Source of the DNA: Burkholderiaceae bacterium | Lineage (GTDB): Bacteria; Pseudomonadota; Gammaproteobacteria; Burkholderiales; Rhodocyclaceae | DNA length: 64,000 nucleotides | Assembly: GCA_021738065.1 (NCBI GenBank) | Contig: JAIPCT010000002.1 | Location: 18,910-82,909, forward strand | Reading direction: 5' to 3' | Shown here: positions 52,270 to 62,729 of the stretch, in pieces | Numbering within the stretch: the stretch's first letter is position 1 | Layout of the letters: each line of letters starts with the position of its first letter | Notes under the pieces: model-generated | Seen by the model: the letters and a program-made list of their open reading frames with translations, nothing else | Told to the model about the DNA's origin: nothing | The model's database searches: none | Position numbers and translations under genes: made by a program

Positions 52270-53268
52270 TCAGAATTTCCAGTGAAAGGGAGGGTGGCCA
52301 GCCACGGGTGCATCAAAGTACGCCAGGCGGTCGTCGAGCAGGCAACCCAAGTATGCAGTGCGCAAACCGGGGCCACCGAAGGCCAGGCTTGAGATGTTCT
52401 TCAGAATCCGGCCGCTGGCCTTGTCCAGATGAGGCCGGCCCATTTCACCCGCCTGAAAGGCTTGTTCGACCCAGTCCACATGCTCCAGGTCGCAATCCTC
52501 CAGCATCAGAACCTGGCTACCGTCGGGCATGACGCGGATTACCCGGTTGGAGACGATTGAGGTAATCCAGATGCCGCCCTCCGCATCAAAAGTCAAACCG
52601 TCAGGATAGGTGCCATGGCCGAAGGTGGTGACGGTCTCCCTGCCTGACAGCGAGCCATCGTCGGCAATGCGAAAACGTGTCAGGCGACGGGCGAAGGTTT
52701 CATTGACGTAGAGCCATTGCCCGTCCGGACTGGGAACGGCCTCGTTGGTGTAGCACAGGCCGTCGGCGACGATACGGGCACCGTGTGCGTCGATGACGGC
52801 AATGAAGCCGTCTGCGATATCACTACGATAGGCCAGTGCACGTGGCTGATGGCGAGTACTGACCGTCAGCCAGGTGCGCTTGCCGTCCTCAACGACATAG
52901 TTGGACGGCGGCACTGGAACACCGTCGATCTCTTCGAGAAATGGCACGACAGTACCGTTGCGCTGCAAATGGAAAAGCCCGCCTTGTGTATCGCCCAGAT
53001 CGGCCAGCAGAAAACTGCCATCCGGGCGCAAAGCGATGCCGTTGGGTTTGAGTGGCCGCCCGTTGGGCAAGCTTGCGGCGAAGAGCGTCTGGCTGCCATC
53101 GGGCATTGTTTGCGCCACACCACCACGCCAGTCCGCGGTGTACATGGCGCCGCGCGCCGTTATGAGCACACATTCCGGGCGCTTCAGCCCACTGCCGGCG
53201 AATCGCAATGAAGACAATGAAATTTGTGGCGCCAAGCAAGCCATCGAGCCCACCAAGATCTCTCCCAA
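52270..53268 (-). CDS. SMP-30/gluconolactonase/LRE family protein
   Basis: 332 aa; LKPNGIALRPDGSFLLADLGD, GTYPDGLTFDAEGGIWITSIVSNRVIRVMPDG. Confidence 0.9.
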   Translation of the reverse strand: MGEILVGSMACLAPQISLSSLRFAGSGLKRPECVLITARGAMYTADWRGGVAQTMPDGSQTLFAASLPNGRPLKPNGIALRPDGSFLLADLGDTQGGLFHLQRNGTVVPFLEEIDGVPVPPSNYVVEDGKRTWLTVSTRHQPRALAYRSDIADGFIAVIDAHGARIVADGLCYTNEAVPSPDGQWLYVNETFARRLTRFRIADDGSLSGRETVTTFGHGTYPDGLTFDAEGGIWITSIVSNRVIRVMPDGSQVLMLEDCDLEHVDWVEQAFQAGEMGRPHLDKASGRILKNISSLAFGGPGLRTAYLGCLLDDRLAYFDAPVAGHPPFHWKF

Positions 53269-53278
53269 ACTGCGTGCT

Positions 53279-53298
53279 CGTTAATGTATGCATTAACG
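53279..53298. promoter_or_regulatory. Palindromic candidate operator upstream of the SMP-30/TRAP operon
   Basis: Perfect inverted repeat CGTTAATG-TATG-CATTAACG about 10 bp upstream of the SMP-30 start. Confidence 0.6.
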
Positions 53299-53388
53299 TT
53301 TTCACTGTCAATAGGTGAATCAAATTTTTCTTTCGACCGCTCTGTATCTGCAAATGACTGTTTGCTGCGACGCCTACAGACAGAGGGT

Positions 53389-54297
53389 TTATTGGAGAGT
53401 AAGCGCCAACACGATCGGAATAGATACCAGCGCACCGAGGTTGCCGAGCATGACCATGGAGGCCACCTTGGCGGGCTCCTGTCGGTAACGTTCGGCGAAC
53501 ACGAAGTTCAGCACTGCCGGCGGCAGCGCGCCGAAAACCATCAGCATGGCTGCATCGCGCCCGCTCAGATCAAGCAGCGGAATGCACAGCGCAGCCAGGG
53601 CCATGCCCAATGCCGGCGAGGCAATCGCACCAATCATGCCGATGCGGAAATCGGAGAGGGAGGATACCGCGAGGCGCACACCGAGGGAGAACAGCAGCAG
53701 GGGAACGGCCACTTCACCGAGCATCTTGATGGCGAGGTAGAGCGGTTGCCACAACTCGATTTTCGTCAAACTCAGCCCTATGCCAACGAGGGATGCCACT
53801 ATTACCGGGTTGCGCCACAGGTTCCACCATCGCGCCCGATGATCGAGCAGCCATGTGCCCAGGGTGTAATGCAGGGTGTTCTCGACGAAAAACAGTACCA
53901 CCGCCGCCGGCAGTGCGTCCTCGCCGAAGGCCAGTACCATCAGCGGCAACCCCATGTTGCCGGCATTGACGAACATCACCGGCGGCACGAAAGTCTTGGC
54001 CTGTTCGCGCAGCAATATCGACAGCCACCAAGCCAACAGGCCGCTGCCGAGCATGACGAGCAGCGCACCCAGAGCCAGCCACCGGTAATTCACCGGATCG
54101 AAGCTCTTGGTCGCCATTGCCGAAATCACCAGTGCCGGAACGAACACATCCATGTTGAGCTCGTTGGCGAAGGCCATATCTATGCCGCCACGGTCGCGGC
54201 GGTAGCGAGCATAGACCCAGCCGATCGCCATCACGGCGAAAATCGGGAAAACGATGGAGATTATCCGCAGCAGCGGATCGCTGCTGCCGGGCATCAC
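53389..54297 (-). CDS. AEC family transporter (auxin efflux carrier-like permease)
   Basis: ~302 aa multi-[56 protein letters not shown]. Confidence 0.9.
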   Translation of the reverse strand: MMPGSSDPLLRIISIVFPIFAVMAIGWVYARYRRDRGGIDMAFANELNMDVFVPALVISAMATKSFDPVNYRWLALGALLVMLGSGLLAWWLSILLREQAKTFVPPVMFVNAGNMGLPLMVLAFGEDALPAAVVLFFVENTLHYTLGTWLLDHRARWWNLWRNPVIVASLVGIGLSLTKIELWQPLYLAIKMLGEVAVPLLLFSLGVRLAVSSLSDFRIGMIGAIASPALGMALAALCIPLLDLSGRDAAMLMVFGALPPAVLNFVFAERYRQEPAKVASMVMLGNLGALVSIPIVLALTLQ

Positions 54298-55619
54298 AAG
54301 ACGAAGCGCGAAAGGTCTTCGTTCTTCGCCAGTTCACCGAGCTTGGCATCGACATACGCGCCGTCGATGAGCAGTCGCTCACCGTTACGCTTGCCGGCCT
54401 CGAATGAAATCTCCTCGAGCAGCTTTTCCATCACGGTATAGAGTCGGCGGGCGCCGATGTTCTCGGTTTTTTCGTTAACCTGGAAAGCAATCTCGGCCAG
54501 GCGCTTGACGCCGTCATCGCCAAACTCCAGGCTGACGTCTTCGGTGGCCAGCAGCGCCTGATACTGGCGTGTCAGACAAGCGTCGGTCTGCGTCAGGATG
54601 CGCTGGAAGTCGTCGACCGAAAGCGAATCGAGCTCGACTCGAATCGGGAAACGGCCCTGCAATTCTGGAATCAGGTCGGAGGGCTTGGCTACGTGAAACG
54701 CACCGCTGGCAATGAACAGGATGTGGTCGGTCTTGATCATGCCGTATTTGGTCGAGACGGTCGTGCCTTCGACCAGCGGCAGCAAGTCGCGCTGCACGCC
54801 CTGACGCGAAACTTCGGCGCCATGCCCCTCGGAACGCGAAGCAATCTTGTCGATTTCGTCGAGAAACACAATGCCGTTCTGTTCGACATTCTTCAAGGCG
54901 TCGGCCTTGACCTCCTCGTCGTTGATCAGTCGTGCCGCTTCTTCATCGGCCAGCGACTTCAGCGCATCCTGGATATTCATCTTGCGCACGTGCTTCTTGC
55001 CACCGCCGAGATTCTGGAACATGCCCTGAATCTGTTGCGTCAGATCTTCCATACCCGGCGGGGCAAATATTTCCATGCTGGCCTGGGATGCCGCCACCTC
55101 GATCTCGATTTCCTTGTCGTCGAGGCCGCCTTCACGCAGCTTTTTGCGGAATTTCTGCCGCGTACCGGTGTCCTCGCTGACGGCTTCGCCGGTGCCGGTT
55201 CTTGCCGGCGGCAGGAGTACATCCAGCACCCGATCCTCGGCGGCATCCATGGCACGGCCGCGTACGATGCGCATGGCATCCTCGCGGGCATCCTTGATCG
55301 CCGTCTCCACCAGATCGCGAATGATGGTGTCGACATCACGGCCAACGTAGCCGACTTCCGTAAACTTTGTCGCCTCAATCTTGATGAAGGGCGCATGGGC
55401 GAGCCGCGCCAGGCGTCGCGCAATTTCAGTCTTGCCGACTCCGGTCGGCCCGATCATCAGTATGTTCTTTGGCGTGATTTCGGTGCGCAGCGGCTCGGCG
55501 ACCTGGATGCGACGCCAGCGGTTGCGCAGCGCGATTGCCACGGCACGCTTGGCGCGCGACTGGCCGACAATATTCTTGTCGAGTTCGGAAACAATTTCGG
55601 CGGGGGTCATGGAAGACAT
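54294..55619 (-). CDS. hslU: HslU ATPase subunit of HslVU protease
   Basis: [75 protein letters not shown]. Confidence 0.97.
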   Translation of the reverse strand: MSSMTPAEIVSELDKNIVGQSRAKRAVAIALRNRWRRIQVAEPLRTEITPKNILMIGPTGVGKTEIARRLARLAHAPFIKIEATKFTEVGYVGRDVDTIIRDLVETAIKDAREDAMRIVRGRAMDAAEDRVLDVLLPPARTGTGEAVSEDTGTRQKFRKKLREGGLDDKEIEIEVAASQASMEIFAPPGMEDLTQQIQGMFQNLGGGKKHVRKMNIQDALKSLADEEAARLINDEEVKADALKNVEQNGIVFLDEIDKIASRSEGHGAEVSRQGVQRDLLPLVEGTTVSTKYGMIKTDHILFIASGAFHVAKPSDLIPELQGRFPIRVELDSLSVDDFQRILTQTDACLTRQYQALLATEDVSLEFGDDGVKRLAEIAFQVNEKTENIGARRLYTVMEKLLEEISFEAGKRNGERLLIDGAYVDAKLGELAKNEDLSRFVL

Positions 55620-55701
55620 TGCAAAAGCCTTTCACCACGGCGACACGTCTAACACGGCGACTGCTGGCCGGTCTGGCCCGGCGCTACCGCACGTATTCCT
55701 G

Positions 55702-56238
55702 TCAATCCAGGGTTTCGATTAAATGGTTCTGATTGGTATAAATGCAAAGATCGCCGGCGATTTCCAGGGACTTCTTGACGATCTGCGCCGGAGTCATCTC
55801 CGTGTTCTCCAGCAGCGCGCGCGCGGCGGACTGCGCGTAGGCGCCACCACTGCCGATGGCGACCAGACCATACTCCGGCTCCAGCACATCACCATTGCCG
55901 GTGATGATCAGCGAGTGCTCGCGGTCGGCGACGGAGAGCATGGCTTCCAGCCGGCGCAACATGCGATCGGTGCGCCAGTCCTTGGCCAACTCGACGGCCG
56001 AACGCAGCAGGTTGCCCTGATACTGCTCAAGCTTGGCCTCGAAGCGCTCGAATAGCGTAAACGCATCGGCGGTTCCGCCGGCGAATCCGGCCAGAATCTG
56101 CTCGTTGTACAGGCGCCGTATCTTGCGCGCCGTGGCCTTGACCACGATATTGCCCAAGGTGACCTGACCATCGCCGCCGAGCGCAACGTTGTCGCCGCGC
56201 CGCACGGACAGAATGGTGGTGCCGTGATATTGCTCCAT
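55702..56238 (-). CDS. hslV: HslV peptidase subunit of HslVU protease
   Basis: [43 protein letters not shown]. Confidence 0.97.
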   Translation of the reverse strand: MEQYHGTTILSVRRGDNVALGGDGQVTLGNIVVKATARKIRRLYNEQILAGFAGGTADAFTLFERFEAKLEQYQGNLLRSAVELAKDWRTDRMLRRLEAMLSVADREHSLIITGNGDVLEPEYGLVAIGSGGAYAQSAARALLENTEMTPAQIVKKSLEIAGDLCIYTNQNHLIETLD

Positions 56239-56278
56239 GGAATTCCTTGCTGAACTAACCAAGAGCCTTTGGCAGGCT

Positions 56279-57382
56279 CTAAATGGCGCGGGCGCGCAGC
56301 TCCGCGACTTCCTTGAAACCCAGTGTTTCAAGATAGGCCGCGACCAGCGTACTCAAACCGACGATCCGCAGTTTCTTCCCGGCGGCGTGCAGACGTGTCA
56401 GCACTTCAAGCAATTGCGCGGCGCTGCCGGCATCGATGCGCACCAGATAATGTGCATCGATGTCTGCCTCGTCGGTTTTACCTGCCGCCGTTTCAAGCGG
56501 TGCGAATTCTGCGTCCGTGGCGCCCAGCATCTGCCCGCGCAGCGCGAACACATCCGCCTTGGGTGCCGGCGTGGAAGCATCCTGGGCCGAGGACGGGCGC
56601 GGTGAAAGGGCTTCCCAGGAAGGCGGCGAAACCTCGAACGTCACCGCATAATTCACGGCGGCCTCTTCGAATGCCTCCTGTTTGTAAGCCTGCTGGTACA
56701 ACTCAAGCAACAGCAGCCACATTGCTTCGTTACTGCGCTCGCCCATCACCAGCTTGTCGGCCAGAATCTGCGCCAATTGCTCGGGGCTGCCGAAAACGAT
56801 TTCCTTCTTGGCTCGCTTCAGCGCGGCCATCGCGCGCATCAGCAACGTCGCACCGTTGTTGTCGGCCTCCACCAGCTTTGCCACGTCCATGCGTATCACG
56901 GCGCTGTTGGCCGCCAGTTTCATGGTCTGCTTCAGGACTTCGCCGATACCGGCATTCAGGGCACCGCTCAGGGAAACATGCGCTCGCCCCCCGTCGCTTT
57001 CGCCGACCGTGTGCGGTCCCTCGGTGACCGCGCTCCAGGCGGGAGGCGATTTCTCGAAGCGCCGCGCAAACGTCAAGGCAAGCGCATCAAAGGCCGGGCG
57101 GCGGCCAAGCACCTGCAGCAGTTCGAACAGGCAGCCCCAGGCACGCACGGCCGAGTCGCCGAGATCTTCCCCGTTCTTGATCGCGGCCTCCAGTCGACGC
57201 ATGGCATCGAGATCCTGTCCGGCGGCGTACATCGTCGCAGCCTCTTCCAGCGCCGGCGGCAATGCCACGCTCGGCGGTGGCTCGGTGGTGGGAACTTCGG
57301 GCGCAGCAGGCTCTTCTGCCGGCGCATTGAATGCTCCGGGCACCGTGAAATCTAGGGACATCAGATCGTCGTCGTCTTCCAC
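56279..57382 (-). CDS. STAS-domain-containing hypothetical protein
   Basis: 367 aa; two STAS-like segments ([96 protein letters not shown]). Confidence 0.75.
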   Translation of the reverse strand: MEDDDDLMSLDFTVPGAFNAPAEEPAAPEVPTTEPPPSVALPPALEEAATMYAAGQDLDAMRRLEAAIKNGEDLGDSAVRAWGCLFELLQVLGRRPAFDALALTFARRFEKSPPAWSAVTEGPHTVGESDGGRAHVSLSGALNAGIGEVLKQTMKLAANSAVIRMDVAKLVEADNNGATLLMRAMAALKRAKKEIVFGSPEQLAQILADKLVMGERSNEAMWLLLLELYQQAYKQEAFEEAAVNYAVTFEVSPPSWEALSPRPSSAQDASTPAPKADVFALRGQMLGATDAEFAPLETAAGKTDEADIDAHYLVRIDAGSAAQLLEVLTRLHAAGKKLRIVGLSTLVAAYLETLGFKEVAELRARAI

Positions 57383-57677
57383 TGATCTTCAGCTTTGTTG
57401 TATCGAAGTTGGGATGAGGGAGTATAACTCGCCGCATCGAGCCGGGAATACACCCGGCATGCCCCCAAATTGCGCGCCATTGCGGCCTTTGACGATTGCA
57501 CCCCGCGTCGCCTTGCAATTCCGCGAAAGACGATCACCGACACCGCTCGCCGATCCATCGGGAAAGCCAAAGCGGTGCTTGCCAAGGGGCATTGCATTGG
57601 CGGAAGAGTCTGATCTGCAAAGTAGTCTGCGGTGCGGCAAGCACCAAGCACCGCTCCGCCGTGCCCGACACGCACGA

Positions 57678-58866
57678 TCAATCCAGCTGCAGCAGCAGGC
57701 CTTTCAGGTAGTCGCTCCGGAAAGGCCAGATCGACCGGATGGTCGGCAGCGCCCTGCAAACGCTGCACGATGCGCGCTGAACGGCCGGCGTCAAGCGCGG
57801 CGCCGGCAACAACCTTCTGAAACAGCTCGGTACTGACACCACCGGAACACGAGTAGGTCATCAACAGTCCACCCGGCGCCAGGATCTGCAAAGCACACAA
57901 ATTGATGTCCTTGTACGCCCGTGCCGCACGCTCGGCATGTGCCGCGGTGTGGGCGAACTTTGGCGGATCGAGAATAATCAGGTCGTAGCGTTCGCCGCTG
58001 CCACGCAATTTGCGCAGCTCGGCAAACACGTCGGCCTCAAGCCAGACCGCGCGCGACGGGTCGAGTTGCGGATTGAGTGCCAGATTGCCTTGCGCGATGG
58101 CCAGCGCGGGGCCGGAACTGTCCATCGACACCACCTCGCGCGCGCCACCGGCCAGCGCCTGCAGCGAAAACCCGGCCGTGTAGCAAAAGCAGTTGAGCAC
58201 GCGACGGCCCGCAGCCAGTTCACCCACGCGACGACGATTCTCGCGCTGATCGAGATAGAAGCCGGTTTTGTGACCGGCGAGAATGTCCACCGCCATCCTC
58301 ACGCCGTTTTCCTCGATCACCAGGCCATCCTCCGCCGCCGCGCCGAGCAGCCAGCCGGTGACTGGCTCGAGACCTTCGAGTTTGCGCACCTCGAGATCGG
58401 AACGTTCGTAAATGCACCGGCAACCGGTAGCCTTGTGCAAAGAATCGGCGATGGCGGCGCGCCACTTGTCCGCCCCCACCGTGCTCAGCTGCACCACCAC
58501 GGTATCGCCATAGCGATCGGCGATGACACCCGGCAAGCCATCGGACTCGGCGTGAATCAGGCGCAAGCCCTGCTGCTTGGCCAGCTCCGGCAGGGCGGCA
58601 CGGCGCGCGACGGCAGCCGCGACACGACGCTTGAAGAAGGCGTGATCGATGGTTTCTTCGGGATCGAAACTCCAGACCCGGGCACGAATCTGCGAATCGG
58701 GGCTCCATGCCGCGCGCGCCAATCGCCGCCCCTGGTGAGAAACGACATCGACCGTATCGCCGGGCCTTACCCGACCCTCGATTTGCGCCACTGCGCCGGA
58801 AAATAGCCATGGATGACGGCGCAGCACGGACTTTTCCTTGCCGGGATGAAGTGTCAGAGTTGCCAT
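57678..58866 (-). CDS. rlmI: 23S rRNA m5C methyltransferase RlmI-like (apparent 3' frameshift; open frame runs on to 57361)
   Basis: PUA N-terminus MATLTLHPGKEKSVLRRHPWLFSGAV; LNCFCYTAGFSLQAL, LDPPKFA, TYSCSGGVS. The expected C-terminus SDYLKGLLLQLD* is in the +1 frame, ending at 57678. Confidence 0.85.
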
Positions 58867-59106
58867 GGCTTTGCGTCCACTCGTGGGTCAATCGTCGCTG
58901 GTACCGCCCGGCCAAAAAAAGGTGAAGCGCGGCTGGGAATGAGGCATGGTACATCCATGCCGCGACCACAACGCGCCAGGCAGGCCGATACCCGAAGATA
59001 CGCCGCAGTTCGCAAGCCTCCAGGCTCGGCGATTCGCAAATTGCATATAATCGCGCTGTCGTGGACACGCCCTGCGTTCGCCTCGATGCCACTTTGGACC
59101 CATGCC

Positions 59107-59907
59107 ATGCAAGCGCTCGCATTCCTTCTTGTTCTTCTGTACTCGAGCCTGAGTTGGGCGGTCTGCCCGCCGCATGCGTTTACGGATCCTGCCCGGATAA
59201 AACTCCAGGGCGACTCGGTGATGATCGTGGTCCATGAGTCCTCGGCTTACGACGCTCGCCTGGCCACCAAAAGGGGGCTTGATGAAGCGGTGAGTTTCGC
59301 CAAGGACAGGAAAATACCCGTCATCTACCTGCAGGACGACTCGCCCGAGCGCTTCTATTTCGTGGAGGACTGCAATCCGGATTATTGGGTGTATTCACAG
59401 GGAGGGGAAATCAGCTTTGATGTGGCGCCGACGCATGTCTACATTGTTGGCGGGCATCTCGAAATCTGCATGTCGGCGACGCTGCACGACTTACTCTATC
59501 AATGGTCGAAAAAGCCGGCACGCAATCTGCGAGTGACCTATCTCATGGATGCGATCTACTCGAACGGGAAGCTGGTCGATCCCGCAGATCCGTTTTACGC
59601 CGATTTTTCCCGCTTCATGAGTATCGTCAGCTATGGCCGCCCCGGCGGCGAGCACTGGCCCAAGCTCAGCCTGCTCGAATCCATGGGAATCATCGTCAGG
59701 CAGGATCACCAGTTGGAATACATCCGCCAGATTCTGCCGCGCTGGGACAGAACCTTTCCCGATACCTATCGGGTCGAGGTGCAACTGAACGATTCGGTGA
59801 AGAAGGTTTTGCGCCCGGCCTCGGGCTGGCGGCCGCCGACGCTGTTGTTCCACTTTGTCGATTCCGCCGTCAATTTGTCGACCCCGCCTTTGGCACCCGG
59901 CAACTAG
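59107..59907 (+). CDS. Hypothetical secreted/periplasmic protein (266 aa)
   Basis: ORF 58813..59907; likely start MQALAFLLVLLYSSLSWAVCPPHAF (signal peptide). Confidence 0.75.
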   Translation: MQALAFLLVLLYSSLSWAVCPPHAFTDPARIKLQGDSVMIVVHESSAYDARLATKRGLDEAVSFAKDRKIPVIYLQDDSPERFYFVEDCNPDYWVYSQGGEISFDVAPTHVYIVGGHLEICMSATLHDLLYQWSKKPARNLRVTYLMDAIYSNGKLVDPADPFYADFSRFMSIVSYGRPGGEHWPKLSLLESMGIIVRQDHQLEYIRQILPRWDRTFPDTYRVEVQLNDSVKKVLRPASGWRPPTLLFHFVDSAVNLSTPPLAPGN

Positions 59908-59922
59908 CGCAGCGTCAGCGCC

Positions 59923-60834
59923 TCAGCTTCGGTTCTGCCGCCAGGGAGCCGCTCCGAATTCCTCGACCAGAAAATCCACCATCGCTCGCACCTTGGGCGA
60001 CAGGTTGCGACCGCTCGGATAGACAGCGAACAAGGGTACCGGCTCGACGTGATGCCAGTCGGCAAGAATGGGAACCAGTTTGCCGCTGCGAATAGCATCA
60101 CCGACCACGACGTCGGCCAGACGCGTGATGCCGACCCCGGCCACAGCCAGTTGCATTACGGTTTCGGCATTGTTGGCGGAAACATTGCCGCCGACATGCA
60201 CCACCCGGATACCGTCGTCGGTATCGAAGGGCCAGCGGCGCAGGGCGGGCTGACTGGTGATCCACAGGCAGTTGTGGCGTTGCAGGTCATCCGGGGTGAT
60301 CGGTGTGCCGCGACGCTCCAGGTAGCCCGGCGAGGCGCAGATCACCCGTTCCAGATTGCAGATGCGACGCGCCACCATCGACGACTCGTCGAGCGGGCCA
60401 ATGCGAATCGCAAGGTCGATGCCTTCGTCCGTGGCTCCCGGCGCTTGATCGCTGATGGTGATATCCATCTCGACCTCTGGATAGCGCTGCTGAAAACGCG
60501 GTATGGCGGGAGCCAGCTGATGCATGCCGAAGGTTGATCCACAGTGCAGGCGCAACATGCCGCGCGGGCTGGCACCGGCTTGCGCGACCTCCGCCTCGGC
60601 TTCATCCATGGCGGTCAGGATGGGCCGGGCCCGGGCATAGAAGGCCTCGCCTTCAGCGGTCAGTTGCAGGCGCCGCGTTGTGCGGTGCAATAGCCGAGCC
60701 CCGAGCCTGTCCTCAAGCCGGGTTACCAGTTTCGATAGCGCCGAGGGCGTCAAACCGATGTCCCGCGCCGCGGAAGAGAAGCCTCCGGTTTCCACGGCAC
60801 GAACAAAAGCCGTCATCTCTGCAGATCGATCCAT
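59923..60834 (-). CDS. LysR family transcriptional regulator
   Basis: MDRSAEMTAFVRAVETGGFSSAARDIGLTPSALSKLVTRLEDRLGARLLHRTTRRLQLTAEGEAFY. Confidence 0.95.
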   Translation of the reverse strand: MDRSAEMTAFVRAVETGGFSSAARDIGLTPSALSKLVTRLEDRLGARLLHRTTRRLQLTAEGEAFYARARPILTAMDEAEAEVAQAGASPRGMLRLHCGSTFGMHQLAPAIPRFQQRYPEVEMDITISDQAPGATDEGIDLAIRIGPLDESSMVARRICNLERVICASPGYLERRGTPITPDDLQRHNCLWITSQPALRRWPFDTDDGIRVVHVGGNVSANNAETVMQLAVAGVGITRLADVVVGDAIRSGKLVPILADWHHVEPVPLFAVYPSGRNLSPKVRAMVDFLVEEFGAAPWRQNRS

Positions 60835-60955
60835 TGGATTATTATTGAATAATATTCATCAATGTTGTTCCATTAATGGTGATTGTACCCGATTCAATAA
60901 GTAATTAAAGTTCAGGTAGGCGGTGTTGCACCGCAGCATAAAGAAAGAAATCATC

Positions 60956-61153
60956 ATGGACTACCTCGACATATCAGCAACCATACAAGACGCCAAAAAA
61001 CAGCGCGACCAGGAATTGCAGCGCATTCTGGCAAGCGTTCCGGCGCGTCTCCACGCAATCGGCCAATGGCTGACGAACGACCTGCCGGTGCGTCTCCGCC
61101 GCCTGGCGCGCAGCTATATCAACTGGAATCCCAGGGCGCATCCCTTCCACTGA
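60956..61153 (+). CDS. Small hypothetical protein (65 aa)
   Basis: MDYLDISATIQDAKKQRDQELQRILASVPARLHAIGQWLTNDLPVRLRRLARSYINWNPRAHPFH; divergent from LysR. Confidence 0.5.
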   Translation: MDYLDISATIQDAKKQRDQELQRILASVPARLHAIGQWLTNDLPVRLRRLARSYINWNPRAHPFH

Positions 61154-61194
61154 GTCATGGGCAGCGGGCGGCAAGCAGCCGTCCCGGCCATCAT

Positions 61195-62100
61195 TTAGCC
61201 CAGCTTCGGTGCCTGTCGCGCGCCCATCACCGCGCCTGCGGTAACGGCGCCCAGCCCGGCCAGAGTCAGCAGCGATAACGGCTCGCCGAGTATCGGTACG
61301 GCCGCCAGTGCGGAAAGACCGGGCACTACCGCCATCATCAAGGCTACTGTCTGCGGCCCGAGTTGGCGCACCGCAAAGGTGTACAGCAACATGGCGACAA
61401 ACACCACCAGCACGCCCTGATACACGGCCTGGAGCAGAATCTCGGCGAGCGGCGCCTGGCTCAGGGTGCTGGGTAAAAACAAATACCAGACCGGCAGATA
61501 GGCCAGCGCACTGCCGAGTGTGGTGGCGACGGTTGCCGCCAATGGCTGCATGGGATAGCGGCGCAAGAGCAGGGTAAACACGGCCCACGAGCTTGACCCG
61601 CAAAGAAACAGCAGGTCGCCGGCCACCTGCATCCCGGTAATCCGGGCACTACCCGAAAACGTATCGGCTGCGGTGAGCACGATGCCCGCGAAAACCATCC
61701 CCAAGGCAATGCGCTGGCGCCGCGAGGGTGCCTGCTTGAGCCACAACCAGGCGATCAACGCTGTCTCGAAGGGCAAGGCGCCCGGCAACAACACCGCCGC
61801 GTGGGCTGCGGGCGCCATGCGAAAGGCCGAATACACGGCGACGGCATAGCCGATGCCGCCAAACAGCGAAAACAGCGCGATCACTTTCAAGGGCGGCAGG
61901 CTCACCCGCCGCAAAAAGAACAAAGCAAGCAGGGCGCCGACGCCGAAGCGCAGTGCGGTCACGTCCCAACCGGTGAGCACGCCCTTGCCGCCGGCCCGGG
62001 TGACCAGAATGAAACCGCTCCAGATGCAGATGGCCGCGACAACCGCGATCCAGCCTTTGCGGGAACCGGAAGGCGCATCCTGCGCGCCGGACGTGGTCAT
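61195..62100 (-). CDS. DMT/EamA family transporter
   Basis: 301 aa, ~10 hydrophobic helices, two EamA-like repeats. Confidence 0.92.
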   Translation of the reverse strand: MTTSGAQDAPSGSRKGWIAVVAAICIWSGFILVTRAGGKGVLTGWDVTALRFGVGALLALFFLRRVSLPPLKVIALFSLFGGIGYAVAVYSAFRMAPAAHAAVLLPGALPFETALIAWLWLKQAPSRRQRIALGMVFAGIVLTAADTFSGSARITGMQVAGDLLFLCGSSSWAVFTLLLRRYPMQPLAATVATTLGSALAYLPVWYLFLPSTLSQAPLAEILLQAVYQGVLVVFVAMLLYTFAVRQLGPQTVALMMAVVPGLSALAAVPILGEPLSLLTLAGLGAVTAGAVMGARQAPKLG

Positions 62101-62127
62101 GGTTTGCTTGCGCCGCGCCGGCCGGCG

Positions 62128-62619
62128 TCAGGGCAAAAACCGATAGTTGCCGCCGTGAAAAATCAGGGGCGGCTTGTCTTCGCGATGCAGGTTCTCGACA
62201 TGACCGACGAGAATGACGTGGTCGCCACCCGGATAGCGGAACTCGTTGCGGCACTCGAACCAGGCGCAGCAGCCCGGCAGAATCGGCGTGCCACCAGCGC
62301 CGACTTTCAGGGCTATGCCGCCGAACCGGTCGCTTTGCGACTGGGAAAAACGTTGCGAGAGCTCGACCTGGTCGGCTGCGAGCACATTCACCACGTAGTG
62401 ACTGCAGGTCTCGAACACCGTCCGCGAGGGCGACTGCATGCCGAGACTCCACAACACCAGTGGCGGCTCGAGCGAGACCGCGGCAAAGGAGTTGACGGTG
62501 ACGCCCACCGGCTGGCCGCCCGGCCCGCGGGCGGTGACAACCGTCACGCCGGTGGCGAACGTACCCAGCGCGTCGCGAAGACTGCGCGGGTCAAAACTGT
62601 ACTCATGCGGCTGGTTCAT
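62128..62619 (-). CDS. Flavin reductase-domain protein
   Basis: [51 protein letters not shown]. Confidence 0.95.
   Translation of the reverse strand: MNQPHEYSFDPRSLRDALGTFATGVTVVTARGPGGQPVGVTVNSFAAVSLEPPLVLWSLGMQSPSRTVFETCSHYVVNVLAADQVELSQRFSQSQSDRFGGIALKVGAGGTPILPGCCAWFECRNEFRYPGGDHVILVGHVENLHREDKPPLIFHGGNYRFLP
62281..62307 (-). repeat. Dispersed motif copy g (in flavin reductase)
   Basis: Minus strand AAAGTCGGCGCTGGTGGCACGCCGATT. Confidence 0.75.
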
Positions 62620-62729
62620 TGGGGCTGATCGTCCTACAATCCGGCGAACATTTTGTTATGACCGTTAGGCTTGACGTCGAGAATCCGGCGCCAGCCTTCA
62701 CTGGAACTACTCTGAATCGGGAGCACCTG

